Origin: Hydractinia symbiolongicarpus
Taxonomy: Eukaryota > Cnidaria > Hydrozoa > Anthoathecata > Hydractiniidae
NCBI RefSeq assembly: GCF_029227915.1
Contig: NC_079880.1
Coordinates: forward strand, 21,450,501-21,514,500
Length of the DNA stretch: 64,000 nt
Direction: 5' to 3'
The notes under the pieces are model-generated. The model was not told the DNA's origin and did no database searches. It saw only the letters and a program-made list of their open reading frames with translations. Shown in pieces: positions 1 through 10,122 of this stretch. Each line of letters starts with the position of its first letter. Positions within the stretch are counted from its first letter, which is position 1. Both the position numbers and the translations under genes were made by a program.

Positions 1-76
<76 letters not shown>

Positions 77-77
77 T
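1..77. repeat. (TAA)n microsatellite
   Basis: An uninterrupted TAA trinucleotide run begins at the window edge and so may extend further left. It ends where the GC-richer 51-bp array region starts. Confidence 0.97.
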
Positions 78-162
78 ATCCCTGCGGGCACACGACGCTT
101 ATTCAACGTTGAGTCAACGTTAAATTCTGAGCGCGACGTCCAGCCAAAATTCAATGTCATTA

Positions 163-540
163 TAACGTTATGTTCGCAACGTCGATGCGACCGACGTAAA
201 CCCAACGTCTTTTCATCATTGATTTTACAAAGTCGATGCGCCGGACAATAATCCAACGTTTTTTGAACGTTGGATAGCAACGTCAATGCGCCTGACGTAA
301 TTCAACAACTTTTCAACGTTATGTTTGCAGCGTCGATGCGACCGACGTAAATCCAACGTCTTTTAAACGCTGGGTTTGCAACGTCAATGCGCCTGACGTA
401 ATTCAACGACTTTTGAACGTTATGTTTGCAGCGTCGATGCAACCGACGTAAATCCAACGTCTTTTAAACGCTGGGTTTGCAACGTCGATGCAACTGACGT
501 AAATCCAACGTCTGTTCATCGTCACATGCATTGATTCAAC
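163..540. repeat. 51-bp tandem repeat array, about seven units
   Basis: Degenerate units of about 50-51 bp follow one another. Each contains a core of the form GTTTGCAACGTCGATGCG, then a GACGTAA segment, then CCAACGTCTTTT. Two variants alternate, carrying CGACGTAAATCC or TGACGTAATTCAAC, so there is also a higher-order period of about 101 bp. The array is much richer in CG and ACGT than its surroundings. TGACGTAA resembles a CREB/ATF site, but nothing shows regulatory use. The first units are the most diverged. Confidence 0.85.
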
Positions 541-1388
541 GTTAAAGTGTACACTAGGATACTTTACGGTAACATCCGTCAAAATGAAGTATTAAAGACG
601 CAATAAAAACAAGAATATGACGCGTATTGAATAAAAGTATTTGCACTGGATTTTTTTATATCTATTGTATAAATAAACTGCAGCCTGTTTATCACATATC
701 GAAAACAACCATGTCAGAGTACGTGTTTTAAAGCCAAACGTAAAGAAAAAAAGAAGTGATCCTGCCAAAAACAGATTTCATTCCGATACTAAAGCAAACT
801 CAAGTAATTTAATTTTTTTTGCCTCTTTCATTTATTTTTTTAAGTATTTCTAACTCACTCAAAAGGCAGCTATGTCTATAGCACTTTAGTCAATAACAAC
901 AGCTTGTGAGAGAGTTAAGATTTTAGGCCATCCCCCATTAAACAATGAGTGAGATTTTAAGCCATTCCCCAGTAAACCATCAGTGTAAAGATGTTAAACC
1001 AACCCCCCATCAAATGATGAATGTAAGGAGTGTAAAGATTTAAAAGATTGTAAAAACACTTTTTTTCATCAAAAGCCCTAACATAAACACAAGTACAATA
1101 TGTAATGTCACAAATGGCGTTTTTTCACCCACCCCCGTTTTCCCCTCCCCCCCATTCTACCCTCGTCACAATGTGAGTAATCAGTGGGTATATATTGGTA
1201 TTAATTATGAAGTCACATGAGACGTCTGCACTTAATAATGGATTTGTTACTTAAACAAAAATGTTTATAATAGGAAGTTGGTGTTGAAGACTTTAAGTTT
1301 TTTTAGCTCAAAATGTTATATATTTTAAACTCAATAAAAAAATATTTTTACAAAATTGTTTTGAAAAACTTCGTAGCAACACAAGATT
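541..1388. other. AT-rich intergenic stretch, no gene seen
   Basis: No convincing coding sequence. A stretch near 590-690 (a GTATTTGCACTGG-like core, then AAACTGCAGCCTGTT) recurs in diverged form near 3990-4070, so it belongs to an old dispersed repeat. C-rich tracts lie near 1125-1160. Confidence 0.5.
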
Positions 1389-1539
1389 GCAAATATTTGC
1401 TTTTAGAAGTAGCATTTGAGAGAAGTGGAATTTGAGAAATGTAGAACAAAACAACAACATTGTTTTGATAGTGGTGGGTGTTTCTACATTTCTCAAATTC
1501 CACTTCTCTCAAATGCTACTTCTAAAAGCAAATATTTGC
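1389..1539. repeat. Perfect 57-bp inverted repeat just upstream of methyltransferase A
   Basis: The left arm (1389-1445) and right arm (1483-1539) are exact reverse complements over 57 bp, separated by 37 nt. Each arm includes the 12-bp palindrome GCAAATATTTGC. The structure ends 47 nt before the start codon of the methyltransferase at 1587. If transcribed it would form a long uninterrupted hairpin. Short open frames crossing it are by-products of the palindrome. Confidence 0.97.
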
Positions 1540-1586
1540 TTTTAAACGTGTTTAGACACATTATATCCCTGAGCGATAAAGTCAAC

Positions 1587-2562
1587 ATGGAGGACTACGT
1601 TGTAAGTGACGAGGACAAGAAATTAGTCTTAGATTTTTATAAAAGTTTATATTCGAATACAGAAAATTTATCTGGAGTTTATGATGATGTTTCATCCATA
1701 TATGATAAAGTAAATTCTATTACCAAGTATGCACCATTCAAAAGACTTGCAAAAGATATAGCCGAATTTCTGGACCATAAACATTTGCAAGAAAAAAGAA
1801 TCTTAGATGTTGGATGTGGTAATGGAAATCTTGGAAAATCTCTTGTTGAAGAAGGATTTAAAAACATCGATGGATTAGATATATCGGAGAAGTTGTTGGA
1901 AATGTGTAAAGAGACGAAATGTTACAATAAATTGCTTAAAGGTATCTTTTATTAATTTTTGAATGCTTTTCCCTAACTTTAAAAAACACTTCTTCCGACG
2001 ACTGAGACAATTTTAAGACCAGCCTAACCGTATTTTTCTCAAAAAATGTAACCAAGACAGTTTCGCAATTTGTTTTCTTGTAAATAATCTTTTGCAGTCT
2101 GTGGAGGGTATTACCTTTTTCTTCATTCTTTACGCCATTAACTTTAAAATTGTTAAGCTCTTTTCCACATTAGTATGCTTTTATGGCGTCTGCAACGTCT
2201 CTAGGCAAGACATACCACATCCCCTTAATCGATAGTCTATTTTAGTGCCATTGACAAGCAATCCAACACCAGGTATTGAAGAGAATACTTACGACATTGC
2301 TGTTTCTAGTGGATGCTATGTCGCGAGTCACATTCCTCTGGATACGTTATTTGAACTGACACGTATAGTGAAGCCTGGTGGTTATATATTCTACACTCTT
2401 CATGACCCTAACTACACGATGGATTATATGAATTGGCATGGCAAGATAATGAAAGAAAAGAAAGCTGATTTGATCTCGATGACACGGGCACCGTACAGAT
2501 TGGAACCAAAGAATGATTTTAAACCAACCTACGGCTATTATGTGCTGTTTAAAGTGTTATAA
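1587..2562 (+). CDS. Mettl27-like: METTL27-like SAM-dependent methyltransferase A (2 exons)
   Basis: Exon 1 is 1587-1941 and exon 2 is 2246-2562, joined by a GT-AG intron in phase 1 (AAAG|GTATCT ... TTTTAG|TGCC), giving 223 aa. This is a class I Rossmann methyltransferase. Motif I (LDVGCGNGNLG) is at about residues 73-83, the next strand with its acidic residue (GLDIS) at about 96-100, a motif IV-like YDIAVSSGCY at about 135-143, and KPGGYIFYT at about 161-169. The N-terminal YDDVSSIYDKV element resembles the YDDWAPDYD segment of METTL27/WBSCR27, which is why I choose that family. Its substrate is unknown. The ATG at 1587 gives an N-terminus matching methyltransferases B and C except for four residues. 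A possible 3' splice site (TTTAG at 1551-1555) lies shortly before it. The SAM-binding stretch is almost identical to gene B although the rest of exon 1 is diverged. Confidence 0.88.
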
Positions 2563-4746
2563 AACATGAAGTAAATAAGTCAATTCACATTTTCATGAAA
2601 TTTTATTTTACCATCGTTTTTGCTGTCTGTGATTCTTGCTGACTGCGCGCCAATTTAAAAACCTGGAGATTTGCAGCAGAAAGTGCCATCATAAACTCAC
2701 CTTTTTTTATAGTAACACCCCTCCCCCACACCCCTCCATTCAAATAAATTTCATTATTTTCTCCGAGCAGGCGGGCTGGGATACTCGAGATAGCGATGCG
2801 GGTAATATGTACGACGGATAGTGACTAGTCTATTATTATAATAATGTGTAATACGGCAATGTGATCAGAATTTTAAGACTGGTTAATTCTTTTCGTTTGG
2901 TGCTTTATTTACTCCCGCTTGTCAACAAAAACAATCAAATCGAATAATGTGAAAAGAGAAAATTAAAAAAAAAATTCGTTTATCAACGGGTCCTTACCGG
3001 CATCTTTTAATTTTCCACTCAGGTTTTTCTTTTTTGTGTGAGCCAATGATAGTAGTTGCGCAAATCAACTCATGGATTCCTGTAGATTCTTTTCCGCAGA
3101 CTAACGACTGGTACTAGATTATAACAAAACGCAGTTCTGCTCATGCGATTTTGATGGCCGTAGATGGAATCCAGTTCACTGCCAGACAGTAATACAATGT
3201 ACAAAATAGCTTCGCTTCATGTTAAATTTGTACTATAAAAGTACAAGCATCATAGATTAGGTGCATAAAACACTTTCCAGTATTTTTGGCTTGAGCTAAT
3301 TTATTTAAAAGAAAACAGCCAAAAACTTAAAGTGATTGACCATGTTAATTCTTATGACCTCACAATAAATGACTAATCCAAAAAAATGGTGAATGAACCA
3401 TTTTCATTAGAACTGATGTATGTACATCTGCGGTTAAAAACCCTCTGGTATATATTACAAACCCATTTAAGGAGCATCAATGACATACATGGTGAGCAAG
3501 GGTTTCGAGTTTCACTATAAGGTATTACAATTAGATCTCGAATCTCAGTCTGCGCGTGTGTATATCTAATGTTCCTACCTATCTATTAAACCTGTCATTT
3601 TGGTATGGTTTCGAAAAAAATATGTGTGATGGCAGCACTTCAAATATATTGGAGACGAATTGAATGAATCACAACAGATTTGTACAACAACAAAAGTCGA
3701 TACACCATCGATTAAATAGTATGAGCTTAGGTGTACTTTTGTGTACATTCAGTGACTTGTTTTTCAATTGGATTTTTTTCCTTTACTTCTTTCTTCTTCT
3801 TCGTCATTTTTCTGTTCATATATTTACATTTTTTTTGAAGGAAAGGGGAAGAAGCAGGACCCGTTGGAAAACAGAAAATGTATCCATTAGTATATTTTAT
3901 ACTTACTTTTAAATGTTATCCTATGAAAATATTTGTTTATAATAATAATAATTCGACGTAGAAAAGTATTAAAAGCGAATTAAAAACTATAACCTGACGA
4001 CTACTGAATGATAGTATTTGCATTGGCAATTTTTATTGTTATTGTGATAAGAAACTGCGGCCTGTTCAATCATTTTTCATCATAATGATTAAACTACCAC
4101 CTTCAGTAAAGTTATTTTTAGCGCACCTACTTGGTGTTTTCTCTTTTAAAATTCTTACAATTTGTGGATACCACACAACTATAATTATTTATTGGTTTCG
4201 GGTCTCACATTAGCGTATCAGATCTTACCATAGGGTTTTGGGTGTCGGTTTGGTCATGCCAGGTGTATATGCATCTCTAATTTTCTTACCCGCCTACTAA
4301 ACCCAATATTTTGGTACGAGTTTAAAAATATTTCTGCAATCCCAATAAATTACTATACATTACCATGAGTTAGTATCTTCCTCAATATTCTCGCAAGAAG
4401 GCATTGGCCAATCAAGTAGATTACAAAGGAAAAGTTGCCTCTCTGATACTAAGGTATTTATTTAGGTATTTTGCAAAGTGCTGTTGCACAATTCGTTGTG
4501 CGACGATACTAATTAGATTGAAAATTTTCTTCGTTAATATAGTAGTAGCTAATCCATTTTTATATGCATTGTAAAAATAATCAAGCCGGTTAGATACTAA
4601 GGTATTCATGAAATTTTCTTGTTTTTTAATTTTTGCGTAAGGCCTTTGTGTGAATATTAAATTCCGCGAAATTGCAGAAAAAAAAAAATAAGATTTAAAG
4701 TTTCGTAGTGACAATTTCATCATATAATTAAAAATCATCAATAACC
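2563..4746. other. Intergenic, no gene recognised
   Basis: AT-rich, with a C-rich patch near 2716-2740 and a short AAT run near 3942-3951. Segments near 3480-3620 and 4190-4330 are weakly similar to each other (a TTTCG-AGT/GGT-CTCAC start, then a CTATTAAACC-like or CTACTAAACC core), which suggests an old dispersed repeat. Short open frames here have no recognisable domain. Confidence 0.45.
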
Positions 4747-6469
4747 GCAATCTCGTTCCCAGGGCATCTTGTATCTCATCTGACCCCGGGACGGCGATAC
4801 GAACATGGCCCTGGAGGAGGCTGGTCCGATATGAAACCTGATTGGCGCGGATATGTCACATAATTATTGCGTGATACAAAACATTTTGGCGAGACGGTGA
4901 GTCTGTGACGAACAGGCGGAAGCTGTTCGTATCACAATGGCGGAGGAGCTGTATAAGTATCATGTTTTTTCAAAGTAAAAAATTTAATAAAAAACATTAC
5001 TAAGCAAATGAGAGTATAAAATAAGACATCATGAAGTAATACTGCTTACATGGAAAAATTTCAATAGCTGGTAAAGTTTAATAAAACTAGAAAAGTAGCT
5101 AGCTAGCACACTATACCTAGCAAACTACCAAGATAAGAACAAGAGAAAGAAACTCAACTTGTTTCCAAATGGCCAGGTTCAATTTGCAGCTTTATGCAAA
5201 GAATGACGTTACAAAAAAAAAATAAAGTTATTGACTTGAAACTTGTTATGAAGTACTTTCAGACCAATCCGATAAAAGATAATTTTACACAAGGCATAAA
5301 AAAATTACACAGCCACTTGGAGGAAGATAAAAGGTAGGAAGATTTTCTTAAACTGATTCTTGCCAGGCCTTCTTTAACACGCTATGAAGAAATTTCAGAA
5401 AGTCGAACTCAATTAAATTTTAAATGACACTTTGATTGAGAGCTTAATTGACTTGAGATTTGGTAAGATATGGTTTTAGATTGGTTTGATGAAATTGAGC
5501 CAAAAAATAGTTCTATTATCATCATACTTTCTGAGTATCAAGAATTTAGCCCTTTTCAGATACGCAGAAATAGGTCAGATAAGATTTAACCTAAAATTAT
5601 GCCAGTAAACGAAAAAATTAGTTGCAAAGAATATCTTTTTGCTGATATATTTTTTTGATTGGATGCTCTTATGGGAATACTGAAATAATCTTCACGGTTA
5701 GCTAGTTTGGCATTTTAAGTATTTTCCCAGAAGAATGAAAACAAAAAAATAGATGTATATAGCAATTAAAAATCGTTTTTTAAAAAGTAGCAGAATTTTC
5801 ATGAGCTCTAAAAAGTGCGACTTTATGGAATTAATTTTGGTCCAAATTCCCTAAAGTAATTTCCTCAAAAAATTATTCCCCAAACATTTTGTTCTTTTAA
5901 GGCGCATCAGCAATCTTTGCTGTTGGTAAAGTCAGACAAAGCAGACAAAACATGTGGACTTGTTGATTTCAATTTTCAAACCAGTTTGCTTTTGATAAAA
6001 CTTTTATATTATTTATGTTTGTATTTATGTGCAATAAAATGTGAGCTTGTTGAGTAAAAAATAAAATTTTAAAAGCATATCATTAGGAAAAAAAAAGCAG
6101 AATTTACCCAACCAATTCAGTAAAATACACATAACTAAATTGCTTGAATTTTTTCAAGTAAACAGCAGCCAGCCTAAATAACATGATTGTATATTTATAC
6201 ATTTAGAAAACAATCAAGGGCAATATGCCAGCAGTTTGTGTGTTGCGTATGAGAGGAATCAAAACAAACTCGCCTCACGTATCTGTGACGTAAAACGCCG
6301 ACCTTGCTTAGCTTTACAAGGTTATATATAAAACTTTGGAGATTTCTCATTAAATATTACACACAGAAAAACTGTGTATTGAAAGCTCACGTGACGAGGC
6401 CTCCTCAAGGGCCATGTATCGCCTTCCCGGGGTCAGAAAAGATACAAGATGTCCTGGGTACGAGCTTGC
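4747..6469. mobile_element. 1.7-kb element with about 70-bp terminal inverted repeats, non-autonomous
   Basis: The left end (4747-4815) starts GCAATCTCGTTCCCAGGGC and goes on through CTGACCCCGGGACGGCGATAC to CATGGCCCTGGAGGAGGC. The right end (about 6395-6469), read in reverse complement, gives GCAAGCTCGTACCCAGGAC, then CTGACCCCGGGAAGGCGATAC and CATGGCCCTTGAGGAGGC. The ends are therefore inverted copies of each other with several differences. The interior is AT-rich with no transposase frame, so it looks like a deleted, non-autonomous DNA transposon. A short element at 14515 carries a similar tip. Superfamily not determined. Confidence 0.75.
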
Positions 6470-7642
6470 AATAACTGCCATAAGTGTTGGTTGACGTAAA
6501 TCTAAAATCTACATTTAAAAGATGTGCGATTATGCGCTTAAAGTTTTTTATATATCAAAATTCCTTTTTTAAGCCCTTGAGCTTATTAAATTTTTGTGGT
6601 TTTAGACGGGGGACGATTATTAGAAGGGAGCTAAATTAAAGGAGGGGGCTAAAAAGAAGAATTACGGTACATTTCCCCAAAAGAGTATGCGCAAATTAAA
6701 CGTGCGCTAAAGGAGGGTGCGCGAATAAAAACTGCGCAAAATTTCAAACTCGGGAGAGCGCAAAAATTTAATGAAATGAATTCCCGGCGCTATAATACCT
6801 CTGTTTACTTAACCACCTTTATTTTATGATAAGGTAAAAGCCGGTGGTAGGAATATTTAAGTAAATGTCATATGGTGGTTTAAGCTATATTTTACAAATT
6901 GTGAAAAAGAGTGGGAAATTTATTTAGCTTATGATCTTTTACTGTAATGTCAGACAGAATAATGTTTCAGACGAACTATGTCCGATGACAGGATCAATTC
7001 TCCTTACTCCACAAATCCTAATTGTTTCTTTACGTCTCTCTTAATTACTCTCCTCCACACCACCACAGTACAAAAACTTGGTTCAAATGTTTCATTAACA
7101 ACATAATGGTTTCATACTGGCATTTGAGGTGTACTGACAAGGTTTATAGTTTAAATAACAAGAACTTGCAACGCAATTAACTAAAGGTATGTTTAAAAAA
7201 GAATAGTTAATTGATATGTCTGTAGGTATAGATTCAGAAAGCAGATTTTGCACTCATATATCAATAAAAAACCCACAGCGAAGACATTTTTTTATCCATC
7301 CTGTTGAGCATATGTTTTGCAGGACTTTTAGAAGTAAAAACAAATAACATTTCAATGATTCTTCAATTTAAGTTGCCCAAGGCAAACGTGAGTCCGTAAA
7401 CGCTAGAAAAAAACATGTTGTTGTATTTCCTTCCCAAGAATATGAACATTAAATAAAAATGCAAATTTTTCGATAGTTCAAAGTTACAAATATTTCTATC
7501 CAATCTGTCTACCATTTTTCGACCGCATTTATTAGTATTGCAAAAGAATTTTTAACGTGTGCTCTAACTTCCAGAGCAGTTATGTTTTCACAAAATTTAA
7601 TGCTACAGTACGACAGAAAAAAAAATTAAAATGTAATAACAA
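6470..7642. other. Intergenic, no gene recognised
   Basis: AT-rich, with no coherent coding frame and no strong repeat seen by eye. Confidence 0.4.
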
Positions 7643-7864
7643 ATTAAAAATATTAAAAAATCGTCGCAGTTTGCGCAAAAGCTGTTGTAAAGAGGGTGCA
7701 GTGGACAAAAATGATGTCATTGGACAAAACAGCTGGTAAATGATAATTATTTCATTAAAAATATTAAAAAATCGTCGCACTTTGCGCAAAAGCTGTTGTA
7801 AAGAGGGTGCAGTGGACAAAAATGATGTCATTGGACAAAACAGCTGGTAAATTATAATTATTTC
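7643..7864. repeat. 111-bp tandem duplication (two copies)
   Basis: Units 7643-7753 and 7754-7864 differ at only two positions that I can see. Because 111 is a multiple of three, frames through the block repeat their peptide, which makes shadow open frames on both strands. The few differences point to a recent duplication. Confidence 0.93.
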
Positions 7865-10088
7865 ATTAAAAATAAATTATTACTTAGAAAAAAATATTAT
7901 TATTATTGCAAGTATTCATAGCTTATCCACTTATCTATATAGGTTATATCCATCGATTTAAGGATTCTACGAAGGAGGTTTTTCTCTTTTAAGCCTCCTT
8001 CTTGCTTCTACTAAACAGAATTAGCTAGCTCTGCTAACATTTTTTAATACATGACCATGAATTTAAGATTATATTTTAATTAAATTTTGAACAAAACAAA
8101 AAAAAAGAAAATTTCGCAATGTTTTTTAGACATTAATTACGCCTCACAACATTCCGACTAGACAATCAACCACAGTTACTCAACACATAAACAAATTAGT
8201 GATTCAAAGTATATTTGAGGCAGCTCTTCCCAACTCCTATCAAACTCTTGCAAGCCGTGTTAAGAATGGAAGCACTTCCGGCTTACCAACCCTTATTTAT
8301 AACAAAAAATGCACTTTTACTTGTCTTGTAACATACAGTCATGGTAACAAGATGCGCAAAGCAAAAAAAAAAAAAAAATACTTTACCGATTCACAGAAAT
8401 ACTTTTGATCGATTTTTGCGATATATAACATCTTATCAACTGTCCCATAGATAACTGATACAAATAGTGTCAACATCAGTTGGCCCACGGCACTTCGCTT
8501 GTATGTATCAACAACTCCGATTAAGTTTTAAAGATATATAATCCAGTCCAATAACAGAGTCAACCTATGCCCGCCTGATGTTTAGGAAAGAATAAATAAA
8601 TATCCTCTTTCGAAGGTGAATCTCGGCTGACATTCACACGCGACCGGGAAAAAGTACGCCTTATGGAGTGTCTACTTTAAGGAGGTTTTCTACCCTGAAA
8701 CTGTACAAAGAAATATAAAAGCATACATTTCATAACTGCATTTTTTAAGTGATCTTATTCTAAAAAATATTTCCTATCGCTAAAGGATTAAGATACGAGT
8801 GGAATTGTATTGATTGTTGCTACAGTGGTATACAGTTTAATAAATTTATCCAATTTATGGTAATTTCTTCTTGTGTTAAATTTAAAATACAACAATTAAA
8901 GTTAGGCTATAATTAAATCTAAACTAACCACCGCGATAAAACTTTGTTTTTAATTTTTCTTTCGTTGCTTGGATTCCCCAACCTTTTCAGTCTTGCCTGT
9001 TTTACAAATGCGCATAAGAAATTAGACTTGAGTTATTATTGTTTTGTCTTTCCGCCATTTTTGTGACTTCACCATACTCATAAGTTGTCTAGTTACCGAC
9101 AATGTTAATTTAATTGGTGTTGAGCGTTGACATTGAAGGGTTTTTACAGCTTCATCGAGTTGATTTCTTTAATCGCTATTTTACAAAACGATAATTTTTT
9201 AAAATAATAATTTCTTATAATAAGGCACGCCCCGTTCGCAATACAGTCATAGTGGGATGATATACATTTTGTCATATGACTAATACTCCGTTTTCCAAAA
9301 CATAATTATTTTTTGCATATATTCTTATTTGTTGTTTTATTCAAATATATCGGTAAATATTTGTCTTAAATTTATTGTATGTTCTTTTAAAGCTTTTATA
9401 TAGTTTAACATTTCTTTTGTTTGTTCAAACGATTAAAAAAAATCTAATCTCTTCAAATAACTTGTCAGGGTAGTATAATGTGCAGTAATATTTGGCAAAT
9501 ATTCTGATGTATACAGGTAGTTTTAGACGGTGAATTATTTCATAAATTATACATCAATTTTACTAAATATAGAATACTTAACGGAATAATTAATAGTGTA
9601 CCGAAAATTATTGAAAAATTATTACCAGAAGCAAAAAAATACTTCAGTTTAGCTACGAATAAAATCAAAACGTTTTGATTTTATTTAGGAAAAGTTAAAC
9701 AACAACCAAAGAGTACCGACATCCGATAGTACGTGTGGCTCTAAATTTAGCAACTTCTAAAGAATTATCGTGCAGTAAAGTTTTACTTTTGAATAATAAG
9801 TTAAAATGAATGAAGCTTTGACGTAACAAACTCACCAGATGAGGAATATTTTGATGAATAACTCATAGTAAATTTGAACGTAAATTAAATTATTACAATA
9901 TTTTTCTGTTACATTATTTAGTATCTTTGCGCAAATAATCTATCGTCTAAATGGACCTTAATAATTAATGTAATAAGATAGGTAGTCGCGATTTCTGTGC
10001 ATGTTATATACTGTTGTATAATCAAGGTGGCTGTGTGAAAAGCAATGCGTCAAATTCTTTTCAATCCCACTTGCTTTCTTTTTTACAG
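7865..10088. other. Intergenic / 5' flank of dipeptidase 1, no gene recognised
   Basis: AT-rich sequence without recognisable coding content. A possible 3' splice site (TTTTTTACAG, ending 10088) lies 34 nt before the dipeptidase 1 start codon. The 5' flank here does not resemble the flanks of dipeptidases 2 and 3. Confidence 0.45.
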
Positions 10089-10122
10089 CTTGAGAAAAGT
10101 CAAAGTTTAAACTGATTACAAG

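Noticed and set aside
1416-1586. Upstream in-frame extension of methyltransferase A
   Set aside because: It runs through the perfect inverted repeat and has no counterpart in genes B and C; the homologous start is at 1587.
4421-4750. 109-codon - strand frame
   Set aside because: No domain, compositionally like the AT-rich background, and it runs into the end of the inverted-repeat element.
7580-7831. - strand frame with a repeated MTSFLSTAPSLQQLLRK segment
   Set aside because: The repetition comes from the 111-bp tandem duplication; low-complexity and no domain.
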